Shown piece after piece: positions 24,301 to 36,039 of a stretch of DNA of 64,000 bases. The DNA comes from Pseudocercospora fijiensis CIRAD86. Its lineage: Eukaryota > Ascomycota > Dothideomycetes > Mycosphaerellales > Mycosphaerellaceae. The notes beneath the pieces are model-generated. The model saw nothing but the letters and a program-made list of their open reading frames with translations, was not told where the DNA came from and did not search any database. The first letter of the stretch is position 1. Each line of letters starts with the position of its first letter. Where the stretch lies: contig NW_006921542.1 of assembly GCF_000340215.1 (NCBI RefSeq), forward strand, positions 1,454,267 through 1,518,266, in the 5' to 3' direction. The position numbers and the translations under genes are program-made.

Positions 24301-25199
24301 TACTATTATAAGGAAAAGGGGCGGGGGCGTAGCGTATAGTAGTTGTTGTTAGTATAGGTATAGAGGAAGAATTTAAAAGGTATAAAAATATCGCGAAGCC
24401 CTAATTGTTGCCGCCTACGTAACGTTATATAGGTAAGCTTTCGTAACTACGGCAACTACGCCCCGGTAATAGTAACTACGCCCTAGTAACGGCAACTACG
24501 CCCTAGTAACGGTAATAGAGCGTAGTAAATACAACCTAGTAACTATTATAGCCGGCAATCGTACCCGGCAGTTCGAATAAGAGTGTCTTTATAGTAAACT
24601 ACGCCCTAGTAACGGCAACTACGCCCTAGTAACGGTAAAAGAGCGTAGTAAATGTAATATAGTTACTATTATAGCCGGCAATCGTAGCCGGTAGTCGAAT
24701 AAGAGTGTCCTTATAGTAAAACTAATATAGTCTCTAGTTTAAACTAGGAATCTATATAGTTCGAAAAAACTAAACCGGAACTAGGGAGCTAGTTCGCCGC
24801 TAAGAAACCAAACTATATACGTTTAGTAGTTTAGAAACCGAACTACTACGGGGTCTAGACCTAACTCGAAACCTCCTTCCGGACTACTACGACCCTTCCG
24901 TAAAACTATAATCGGTATACTACGGGTTAATAGAAATTAGTAGTAAGGAATGAAGGGGATTTAGAATAGATATAGCAGGTATAGTAGCCGGCTAGCTAGG
25001 AAACCTTCGCCTCCCCCCTTTATTCCCTATATATATAGGCTACTACCTACCCTCTTCTTACTTCGAAGATACGGACGCGATACGTACTATAAGATACGCT
25101 ATAATATACTTACGTTCTTTACCCTAAAAACACCTAATAACCTATCTAATTTTATTAATACTATATCCTTTCTATCTCTTTTAATTATTTATCGTCTTC
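24301..25199. other. Non-coding stretch with tandem repeats
   Basis: Contains a repeat at about 24447-24720. A short unit around GTAACGGCAACTACGCCCTA recurs, and a larger block of about 123 bp, ending in TAGCCGGCAATCG-type sequence, is present twice. The remainder up to 25199 has no assignable frame and could hold the 5' LTR and leader of element F, though I could not define its ends. Confidence 0.45.
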
Positions 25200-25249
25200 T
25201 ATAAATCGTTTCTTCTATCGACGAAATAAGCTCTTAGGAGAATAGCAAT

Positions 25250-26720
25250 AACCCTCCCCTAGTAGAGCCGCCTTTATAGGCTCCCTCGGATGCTACTACC
25301 TACCGAGACCTACCTCTAAATTTTGTTCGTAACTACCTCGATACTAACTCTAATACTAAGAGGACTACGGCCTCGGGAAGCGATAGAGATACTAGTATAG
25401 ACAATTGTAAAGCGGCTTAAGGAGGTACTACCTAAGAAGGCGGTACTCGAGAAGTTTCCTAGTAGCTTACCTAAGTAGCCGGAGGGCTATCCCTCTAACT
25501 TCTCTAGGGTCTTCTTTAGGCCTTCCCGGACTTACCGTAAATGCCTCTCCTAGGGACCGTTAAGAACCCCCTCTTTACTAGAGAAAACGCTACTAACTTT
25601 ATTAAAAGGTTCTATACTATCCTTAAGCGATACTACCCTAGGTATAAAACTACTACTACGGTAAAGCTCCTTATTGCTAATTATAGAACTAGTATCTGAC
25701 CCCGAGTTATTCGGCTTCTAGGAACTAAGCCTCTTAAGTAGGGGACCTTTTTAAAAAAATTTAAGTGCGAGTTTACTAACTAGGATATCGTAGTTCGGTT
25801 AAACTCCCGCGAATACCTTACGTAGCTATATACTAGACAAACGACTAAGAGTAATACCCTTCGTTTTTGCTAGGACTTCTATAGTTTCGTAGAAGGGATA
25901 CCGAGGAGACTTCTTAATAATATTACGAGGAGCCGTCTATTTCTAAAAGGCCTAGGAGGCTCTATACCTACTAGTATACCTCGTATCTACGAAAAATATA
26001 GTATTTACCCTTATAATAAGAAGTCCTATACTAACTTCGAATAGATTTATCGTACTAGGTACGATCTAGCTCGTAGCTTATAGGGCTTCTCGCTCCTTAC
26101 TAGTAACGATAGCGGCTACTTGAAAGAGCTACGAGAGATAGAAAAGAATACTAAGTATACGGCCTACCCTAGATATCTAATAATAAGAGGTAGCCCTTAA
26201 GCCTATTACTAAGCCTAGTATCGACGACCTTATTAAACAATTCTAAGACCTAAAGCTTTACGTCCTCTCCCGAAATAATTAGAAGGGTCCTACTATAGGC
26301 CCGGTTAATACTAATGCCAATTCGTATACCTTATAGCGCCTTTATCCCTTCTAGAACAATAATACTCTTATAGTTTAGCTATATAGCAACTAGTTTATAT
26401 AAGAGCCGACTATTAATGCTTTTACTTTTTAGTCTATCCCTAGTATAGAGAGTCGCTATTACTATTACGGAGCTAAAGGCTACCTTCGCCTAAACTATAG
26501 ACTCTATCGGTATATATAGGACTAAGGGTTCTACTATATTCGAGACCGTACGTAGTACCTCGGACCCTTAGGTATACTATACGCTATACTATTCCGCTTC
26601 CGTAATAGCCCTACTCTCCTAAAGCTCGCTATTATACTTCTACTCCTCGAAGCCTATTACTAGTAGGAGATTGTCTTTCTACCTAAATTTAGGATAGAAG
26701 CCCTTCGAAAATAATTTAAC
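25250..26720 (+). pseudogene. gag: gag of element F
   Basis: The frame contains FTRENATNFIKRFYTILKRY near 25570-25625 and RLNSREYLT.LYTRQTTKS near 25797-25855, typical of a gypsy capsid. A CCHC knuckle lies at 26457-26498. All four metal ligands of the expected Cys-x2-Cys-x4-His-x4-Cys pattern now read as Tyr codons (26457, 26466, 26481, 26496), while the spacers GAKG and LRLN are intact. This is exactly what G-to-A and C-to-T changes in the TpG/CpA context do to TGY and CAY codons. Confidence 0.75.
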
Positions 26721-29205
26721 TATCCTCCTTAGTAACTACGGCGAACTGTAGCTTCTAGTATCCTAGCTTAACTATCCCCTCGAGTTCCGACCCCTCGAGC
26801 CCTAGCTCTAATAATCCCTTCTATCCTACCCCCTCTATCTTTAAGGTCTCCGGGGAACCCTTATAGAGGGATCGCCTCGAACGATACTCGTAACGGCCTT
26901 TCTACCCCTACTACTACCCCTACTACTACTAAGCGAGTTATACTATACTAGAGGTCCTATAATCTAGATATTATCGAAGAGGCCGATAAAGAACTAGATT
27001 TTAGCGACTACGAGGCGGTAATAGTTATAGATACCCTTGCCTATACTCGTAGCTAGGATGCCCCGCTTAGGAATAGTCTTCCTATTACCGCTATTACCGA
27101 CGTAACCCGAATTCGGAAGGCTACTACTAAGTAGAAGGGTACTACGAAGACTAAGGGTATTCGTAATATAGTTTAAGGACTTAGTATTCGTAAGATAGAG
27201 AAGCGAATTCGAAAATAAACCTAGACTCGGAGAGCTGCTTAAAGGTCCCCGAGCCTACTACCTCTAAGAGCTTAGTCTAAGAAAACGGTTAGTCGTAAGC
27301 CTCCTACTACTAGCCCTACTAGTACCTATAGGCAGCGTACGGCTAAATATTTAAATAGTAACGCTAGCCTACCTAAGAATAGTAACTTAGAAATAGATAA
27401 CGTACTACCCCCTACTCCGAAACCTACCGCTAAAGAGCTATCGAAAGGGGTAAACCCTCCGAGCCGGTAGCGAGCTACGAGAAAGGAGGCTAAGACAACT
27501 AATATTATAAAGAATCTTTAGAAACATTATAAGGATCCCGACTTTTAGGTAAAGAAGTTCCTTAGTAGAAATAGTATATAGCTTAGTAATACTAAGGCCC
27601 TCGCCTATATTCCGGAATATTAGATGCTCGTTACCTATTAGCTAAACGATAACGCGCTTGCTTTAAGAGTTCGGGAGCTAGAAAAGGATAAAATCGATAA
27701 GATTCCCTACTAGATTATAGAGATAGTAGGTAGGGTAGCTACCTCAGCTACTAGGAGAACTAGACCTAGGCGACCTAAGGACTACCCTATTCTAGTCCTT
27801 ACCTCTATACGGGAATTCTTTACTAGCCTTAATAAGGAAGAAGGTTATAAGAAGTACGAGGTCGCTAACGAAGAAGTTATCTAAGACCCTAATTCGATTA
27901 GCCGGAGGAATAGACTTAACTACTACGCGGTATAAGTTATTTCGTCCGGGGTAGATACCCTTTCTAACGAAATGCTCTATATCGACCCTAGCTAAATACG
28001 CCTTTTATTAGTTAACGACAACTTCGCCCTTATTCCTAGCCCGTATATTACTATTACTATTAATAGATGCCTTAAGATCCGCACTCTTATTAATAAGGGC
28101 TCCGAGAGAAATATATTAAATACGAAATTCCTATAACGAGCTAGCCTTACTCTTTTAAAAGGTCTTATTCTAAATATACGAGGAGCTAGAGGAAGGGCTA
28201 GATTTATCGGTATTAGTACTTCCGTTCCTGTCTCTACCTTTAATATCGAGTATAAAACCGACTTCCTAAATCCTTATTATACCCCTAGGATATAAGGACC
28301 TCCCTATTATCCTTAGTCGCCCGTAGGCTCGTAAGAACCGCCTTATCGCTCGAAATGTAGACGACGGCTCCTAGGAAGGGACTATTTCTACACGCGGGGG
28401 CCGCTCTACTACCTTTACTACCCTTACTAGCTCTAGGAATTATATCCTGCTTAAGGAGCTCCTTAGTCGTAATAATACCTAGTAGTAAAAAACTTAGGTA
28501 GCAGACGAGAAACTAGCGTCGAGTCCGCCCTAGTTTCGAAACTACTAGATAGAGGTATTATATATATATACCGTAGCGGCTTATTGTTTAATAAGAAATG
28601 TTAATACGGTGGTATACGGCAAAAAGGTAGGTAGCCGTATAGTATACTAGCTAGCTAGCTAGGGTATATTAATTAGTCCGGTAGCTAGCCTACCCCTACT
28701 CCCGCTACCTTTTCTAAGCTCGCTTAGACTAGCCCTAGCGTCTCCCGGTATTCCCGGTATCCCTGTATTCCTATAACTGCCCTCTAGTAATAATCTATAT
28801 AAAGGCCGCCTAGCTAGTATCCCTATTAGAGAATAGGTATACGACGACGTACTAGTCCTAGCGGTATAGCGCTAGTCCTTTCTCGAAAATCTATCCTAGC
28901 TAAATCCGACGATTAGCCTTACCTAGCTTAGGCGTGTAGAGGCGATTCTCGAGCCTCTAATCCGAGACGATTAGGCGGCAATACTTTAATAGTCGGAAGC
29001 GAATAGATTTTGCAAATAGTATAAGCGGTACTATAGATTTTAGAGCTTTCGAAGGTTCCCTACCTAGCTACTATCTATTAAGAAAATACTTAAGGAAGAT
29101 TCGGAGACTAGTAGGTACCGTACGGTCGGGGCTTGTAGAATATGTAAGAAGAAGGTAGACAAAGTAAGACCGGTCTTTAGACCGAAAGTAAGGCCCGATA
29201 TAACG
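26721..29205 (+). pseudogene. Linker, protease and following region of element F
   Basis: A Ser/Thr/Pro/Lys/Arg-rich linker covers 26800-27500. A retropepsin-like segment lies near 28020-28130, with ALIDSG decayed to TLINKGSERN. It is followed near 28295-28330 by DLPIILSRP, the block that closes the protease region in many gypsy elements. The frame continues to 29205 with no family I can name, including a CRICKKKV segment near 29129-29155. Reverse transcriptase would be expected here but no RT motif is visible. Confidence 0.55.
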
Positions 29206-30900
29206 CTAGCGAACGAGAATACCTTGCTATACTTAAACTACTAAAGAAGTTTAAGAAGTATCTCGTTAGGTAGTACTTTCGGATCGAAATTAATACTACT
29301 ACCCTTATCTACTAACTTAATAAGTCTACCTCGGATCTCCCTAATTTAGTAATAGCTCGTTAGGTAGCCTAGATCTAACTATTTAATTTCGAGGTTAAAT
29401 ATATCCCTAGGCGGAAACACTCTATAGCTAATAGGCTATCCCGTCGCAATACTACTAAAGAGGATATCGCCGAGCGAGATAACTAAATCGACGACGATAA
29501 TATAATCGATAACGACTTTTTTTATAGTATTGTCTAAACCGAGCCTATAGACCCCCTAGCTAAGTCTAGCTTCCTTAACGAGGACGAATATTAGTCTCGA
29601 GAATCGCTTCTTATTAGATATTTTAAGTCGACCCTTTGTTTTCTATAGAATATCTCTCGTAGCGAAGCTCGAAGAGTTCGACGTACTACCTAGAAATATA
29701 TTATTAAGGATCGGCTTCTATTCTATTAGCGATACCCGAATTCCCCCCTTTAACGAGTAATTAATAACGCGAAGGTTTAAGAAGAAATAATTTAATTACT
29801 TTATAAGGATTATAGCTATAAGGGCTAGGAAGCAGTATATATCTAGCCTTAAAAAGGTACTTCTAGTATAGTATATAGTCCTAAATCGCTACGTAGGTTC
29901 GGTCGTATTATATTTACTAGATACGAGAAGGATATAGGATTGCTAGAACGCTTTACCCTACCTATTTTCGGGTTGTTAGCTATTACTAGTTTGCTAATAT
30001 ACTTTATATCGACAATAAGGGGTCTATTGCTTTAGTACGCGAGGTTGTTAGCGGCTAGGTTAAGGGGAGGATATATAACTACGCGGGCAAATCGGTTACT
30101 ATAAACTAAATAGCTAAGTTCCTATATAAGGAGGTCTACTACCGATATAGCTACTCGGATAAATTCGTTATAAATAATAGGTCTAAAAATCGAAAGGATA
30201 CTAAAGAGTTACTTAAACGAATAGCTACGTACCGAGTCCGGATTTCCCTATACTACCTAAAGGCGAATAGTTAAATCGAAGTTAGGAACCGACCTATCCT
30301 TACTACCCTTTCTAAACTAATAAATAGTACTAGAAAAGGTTAGAGAAAACACCTCCTACCTATGCTATAGGCTAACCGAATAATATACTAACGAACGACT
30401 AGTAAAACGCTTATAGAGATTTTATATAAAGGAGCCGATATTATACTTCCTATTAAGAGTACCTACCGAACCTTCTAAATAGTCGACTAGGATACTATAC
30501 GTAATACTGCCTCGCTACTTATATACCGTACCTAGTAGCTAGTATATATACCTAACGATAACGAAGAGGCGGCCCTCTAGCTAAAGAGGACCTACGATAA
30601 GAATACTCGCTAGTACGACGAGAAAGGAGTAGTATTAAACGCTCCCCTTAAGGTTAGCTCCCTTATACTTATTACTAGGAACGAGATCGAGGACTTAAGG
30701 TCTAGTAAGCTTGCTTTTTAATAGAAGGGTCCCTTTCGTATTAAGGGAATTACTACCTCTAGAACCTTATACTACCTTACCGAACTTAATAGGGCTAATC
30801 TAGCTATTACCTTTCTATACGATCAATTAAAGGAAGTACCTCCTTTCCGGCCTAACCGGCTCTCGGGGGAAAACGCTAGTATAACGGATAACGAACCTAT
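29206..30900 (+). pseudogene. pol: RNase H end and integrase of element F
   Basis: Starts EREYLAILKLLKKFKKYL, the end of RNase H, then FRIEINTTTLIY and RRKHSIANRLSR. Integrase follows with a zinc-binding region near 29720-29830, a catalytic core (YSYSDKFVI near 30150-30180, IEVRNRPILTTLSKLIN near 30275-30330) and the GPF/Y module (KGPFRIKGITTSR near 30725-30765). The RNase H start joins directly to unrelated upstream frame, which marks an internal deletion of RT. Confidence 0.75.
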
Positions 30901-32220
30901 TAATAAAGAAGTCGAAGCAGAGAGAGATAGCTAGTCTAAGTCCTCCGCGTCTAGGGACGATAGTAAGTCTAATACTAGTTCCGGTAAAGAAAGGGATATA
31001 GACGTCTATACTATTATATTCCTTCCTAGGGAGGAGTAAAGGCGAGCCTTTAAAGCCTATACTATAGCTATATACCGAGTCGACCCTAAAGTTAATACTA
31101 TCTCTTAGATTAATAACCTAACGCGAGATCTTCTTAGTATACCCCTTATCGAAGACTATTCGAATAACTGTCTCTTCTTTAATAGCTCGGCCGAGCCTAA
31201 TAGTTTTCTAGCTTTTAATTACCCTACCCTATTTACCTAGAGAGGGGTAACCTAGCCTTTAGCTTAGTACTACAGGTTCGGCTAGATAGCAATTCTATAT
31301 AGAAAATAGGACCTATACGAATAAGCCTACTACGTTAGCGCTCTTCCGAGGCTTACCTAGGACCCTAGCTTTCGCCTAGTACTATAGTAAGACCCTACCT
31401 AGTAGGTAGCTTAGAGGGTCTAGGTCTACGACGAAATAAATATATTAAAATTCGAATACAACCTGTATCTCTTTAAGGCGCTAGTAGAAACTAGCCTTGC
31501 TACCCTAGTATATACTAATCTATATAGGCGACGAGGTATTAGGTTTCTCGCCTAAGAGGCTATAAATAACGTTGCAAACTAGGGAGACAACGAATATAGA
31601 TTGTCCTTAATAAGGATACGAGATAGGCTTCGGCTTACCTAGATAGAATAGGAGGAACTCTACTATACTACTAACTCTAAGGGCCTAGATTCGAACCCCG
31701 GAGCTTGTAATAAACCCTTAGAAGCGGAGTAGGCTATAGAATGTAACGAAATAGGACTACTACTACCTTAGTAGAGCTACTAAACTACTAACTAGGGTCG
31801 TACTTGCCTACAACTACTCGCCTTTATCCTCCTTCTTACCTATATTTACTCGCTTTATATTAATTTCTTTTACTCGCTAGTACCCCTATTCGCGTATTTA
31901 AACGGATTATCGACGTATACTAGGATCGATTGTCCCTTTATATATTAGTAGCTAGATAGAGTACTACTTTTAGAGCCTTATCGTTACTTCTTTTTCCTTT
32001 ATACTACTACCGCTAAGGGTAAGGGCTTTAGTAAGGAGCCCCCGTCCTTAATAATATCCCTAGACCTACTCCCCGGGGTAGTCTAAGTACTAGCTTATCC
32101 GAGGACCGAGTAAATAATTTTAACTCGGCGAAAATAGGCCTACTAGAAGCTCTACGTTACGCCTAGCTCTATAAACCGAAATCTACTCTACGGAGTAAAT
32201 CTAGAAAAACCTTACCCCCC
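30901..32220 (+). pseudogene. Extra reading frame after integrase in element F
   Basis: The frame continues about 300 codons beyond the integrase with coherent composition. An acidic and serine-rich start (KSSASRDDSKSNTSSGKERD near 30935-30995) is followed by a region with KVNTIS, INNLTRDLLSIPLIEDYS and LYLFKALVETSLATLVYTNL near 31460-31520. It matches no domain I recognise. It could be an envelope-less accessory ORF of the element or a C-terminal extension of pol. After about 31800 nothing is assignable. Confidence 0.4.
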
Positions 32221-32799
32221 TTAAAGATTTCCTTTATTAAAAAACCTTTCTTTTATATTATTTTAATAGCCTATATCGGCCGATATCTCGAAGGTTCTAG
32301 GAATCCCGGGAGCTCCCGCTTATAGTAGCTAGCTAGCTAGGATATATTATAGCTACTACCGCTACCCTATACTACCTAGAGAAGCCCTTATAACTATGCC
32401 TTAGTATAGTAGGGATTAGAGCGGAGGGGTTAGTATATTATATAATATTAACTCCCTAGATCTAAATACTCTAGCCTTATACCCTCGAATCTCGTTACTG
32501 CGCGAATTACCTAGGCCTTTAGAAATGTTACCGCTACCTACTACGTACTCTTTACTTCCTTTAGGATACGTGCCTTACTTTCGAATTTATATGTAAACGC
32601 GCGTATACGCGTAAGGTAGGTGCCTCCCGTCTCCTCCTATATACCCGCGCTACTACTACGATAAAAAGGCGACCCTTCTTATATCTAACCTTCTATACAG
32701 ACAAATATACCTATACTGCCCTTCTCTTAATAAAACGATAGGTACCTATAGCAAATACTACCCGCCTTAATTAGCTATTAAAGACCGTTAAGCCCTAAT
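32221..32799. other. Unassigned decayed stretch
   Basis: No gene recognised. At 32321 the string TAGTAGCTAGCTAGCTAGGA occurs; it occurs again at 41347, on the far side of ORF G, and in a close form near 28638. The sequences after these strings differ, so they are not shown to be LTRs. Confidence 0.3.
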
Positions 32800-35700
32800 A
32801 TCCTCTACGTAACCCGATTTATAAACCCCCTACTACCTCGTAGGAGCGTAATAGTAGAAGCCTCTAGCCGAGACCTTATTGTAAGCGTAGCCTATAGCGC
32901 TATTTCCTACCTTCCTACCGACTAGCGACTAAGTAATTATAATATCCCGCTCGAATAGGTATAGTATCTTTAATCCGCTAACCTATCCCGCTAAACTAAA
33001 GTAGATATAATCTACAATAACCTAGGGAGTATTAATAAGCTTATTAAAGGCACCGAGCTAACCTATTATCGGCTTAAAGAGGCGCTCTTTAAAGGGCTAC
33101 CGAAAGAAATAGGAGATATTCTACGTACCCGAGGGTCTACGATAGTATAGGCTATCGAGTAGTATATAGATAACGAATTTACTATCCTATAAGCCGCTAC
33201 TACTCGCGGGAAAGCTACTAAGGATCGCTATAAGAACGATATTGCTAATAGCCCTACGTTCTTTAGGAATTACCTAGACCTCTATAATGTCCGAGGTAAT
33301 ACTATAAAAGAGATAGCTCGAGTCTTTAGGCTATAGAGAGATAGAAACCTTAATAGCCTAGTAAACTTTAAAGGCGTTAGCTAGGTTACCGAACTTTAGC
33401 TAGTCCTTTATATCCTAAGCAATTATCTATACCGTCGAATACTTAGAGCAAGATAGGGACGGGCAGATATTAATACCGTTACTATTACCGCTAGGGATTA
33501 CGTAGTAGATAAGAAAGACGATACTCGTAAGGGGGGTAAGAATAAGTTCTTTCCCTAGAAAACGGAGGCTAGTAAAGCTAAGCTCGAGGCTATCGGTATT
33601 CGAATTAGCTAGCGCGAAGGCCCTTCTATAATTGCTATTACTCCCGATAGGCGCCCTTTTCCGAGGCCGCTAGGTAGCTACGTTAAAGGCACCGCGTCTA
33701 AGACCCTAGGACTTAATATCTCTCGTTCCTATATAGGTATATACGAGCGTATTAGTATACCTATTAGATTACTAGTTATATATACCCCGGCTAGCGACCC
33801 TCTAGCTAGACTAAATAACTAGTAGCTATCCCTCGCTCGCCCTACTTAGCTTATTAGCTTACGATAAAATACGCCTCTATAACGCTATACGACTCGCCCT
33901 AATCTCTTAGTCGAAAACTCTATATTACTACCCGATCGAACCGGTAGTAGGAGTAGTAATAACAGCCTTACTCTAGGGGCTCCGCCTACTCGTCGAATAT
34001 AGACTACTACGCCTATCCCCCCTCTAGGTAGGACCCGTAGATCGAATAGACTTAATAAGCCGAGTAGAGACCTTACCGTACCCCTTAAAGAGAACCTAAT
34101 AGACGATCTCGATACTTTAGAACCTAAGCGAGGAGGTACTGTATACTATAAGGAGCTTACCTACGATAAAGACACTTAAATTAGAAACAACCTAGCCTAC
34201 TATAGCTATAATAGATTTTCTAAAGCCGACCGTAGTACCTTAATATAGTACAATAGTAAATCTAATAACGCTACGTAGGGGAGAGCAATTACCCTTATTA
34301 TAACTACCCCTTACCCGCCTTACTATACTTATACCTACTACCTATTTAGGACAGTAGTTAGGTTCCGAGGAAAGATTAGTCGGGATTAGATAATAGAAAC
34401 CTTAAGCGGCCCTAGATATAAGTACCGGAACGACCTTCTCCGCCTTCGGAATAAGCGACCCGACCTATTTCGGAAAACTCGCCGCTCTCCTATCCCTAGC
34501 TACTACCTTAGACTATATCGGTTCTTCCCTAAGGCCTATAACTACGAGAGTAAGATATATAACCCTTTAACTATCGAACGCGTTACCCTAGCGATCGCTA
34601 CTAAGATTCGTAAGGCCTTTTCCCGTATAGGAGCAATAACTAAGGCTAGCTAGGATGCCTAGGTAAGAGATAGTAGTATTACCTTAGATAGTATTATAAG
34701 CGATAAGGGCTCTACCGAGCTATATAGGGCGGCTATCTTTAGTTAGTACGATAATAGGAAAGTCGAAGTCGCCGCGGCCTCTTTACCTTTCGGAAAGATA
34801 TCCTTATCTAACCAGTTTAAGCTAGAGGCTATAATATACTTATTGTACTAGCGTAAGGTTAATAGAGTTTCGAATAAGGGTTAGCTTCGAACCGCCTTCT
34901 CTTCTAGGTTCTAGTAGGTCTACCGAGGAGACCCCGTCTACTAGCTCCTCTATAGCCTTACTCGCCCTAACTACGCTCTTAACCTTATCTCCTACCTATA
35001 CTACGCTAAGATAACTTAACCTAATAATAGCAGCTCGACCGAGTTTACCTATATTAACTAATACGCTCTCGATCTCTAGGACGGTATTACTATAAACTAA
35101 GTTTAAGGTTCCGTATCCTTCCTTCCTAAAGCTATAGAGACTACTACGAAGGTCTTCGCTAGGATCTACTAACTAGAGGTCTTTAGTAAGTAGTATAAGG
35201 AACTTAAGATCCTTCGCTAGGAGAAGGGCCCTATATACGCCCCTCGAGGTTATATTCTCTCTATTAACTATAATATATATTGCCTAAATACTAAGATAGA
35301 GAATACCCTTAATAGCTTAATTAAGAACGAGCTAAAAGGCAAGTATGAAATATAGGCTAGGAATAGTATCCGGTCGGTGCTTTTAGAGTACGATTAACCC
35401 TCCCCTATCTTCCGTACGGCGCTTAGGTATTACTAAAGAATACTAAGAGGATAACTATACTCCCCTAGTTCTATCGGTACGACTTAATAACGAGAAAGCT
35501 CGATTACGAAGCTAGAGGTATATTCTAGGAACTTGCCGCCGCCTACCGAGACCTTCTTCCTAGTCCTACCTCGCCCTCTAGTCTTATAAACAAGTATAGT
35601 GCCCCTCTATACGCGTTCCCGGCTATAGTACGCCTATATAATAACACTCTAATCTCGGAAGCCCTCGTCGGTTAGTTAAAGTAGGATAATACTATAGTAT

Positions 35701-35882
35701 AGTAGTTTATTCGAAGACTCTTTCGTAACCTTAATAAAGAAGGCTCCTCTTATATACTTAAGAACTATTTAAAGTAGTATCGTAAGCATATAGAGTCGGC
35801 GTACTCTAAAATAATAAGTAAGGTTATTCGGCTCGAGTAGGAACGTTTCGGAGAAAAATTATTCTTTAAGGCTCTTATATAG
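32800..35882 (+). pseudogene. Unidentified polyprotein G, first part
   Basis: A long plus-strand frame with RIP-type stops. Its start looks gag-like: NNLGSINKLIKGTELTYYRL near 33010-33070, then LKEALFKGLPKEIGDIL, then a Lys/Arg patch. Further on are DKKDDTRKGGKNKF near 33510-33550, TRIVRF-type stretches, and near 35690-35870 RRLFRNLNKEGSSYILKNYL followed by an acidic amphipathic part. I recognise no enzyme domain. It is interrupted at 35882 by the LINE and resumes at 40780. It may be the gag-like ORF of another retroelement. Confidence 0.45.
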
Positions 35883-36039
35883 ATGGATAGATATTTTATT
35901 TGCCTATTATAGTGCCTTTCGGCCTATGCAGGTCTGTTTCTATGTATTGTTTTAGGTAGGAAACCAACTTAGTTAGTAAAAACCTCCCTCCTGTCCTATT
36001 TATAAGTGTTAATCTTCCTTGTTTCCTTGTTCTCCTTCC

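Larger units (their letters stand above)
25200..32220 (+). mobile_element. Ty3/gypsy element F, RT-deleted, heavily RIPed
   Basis: A plus-strand series of gag, a long linker, protease, RNase H end, integrase and an extra downstream reading frame. The reverse transcriptase is missing. LTRs and target duplications were not found, so the limits are approximate. RIP is extreme. Confidence 0.75.

Noticed and set aside
24447..24720. CRISPR-like array
   Set aside because: The repeats are directly tandem, with no unique spacers of constant length, and the sequence is eukaryotic.
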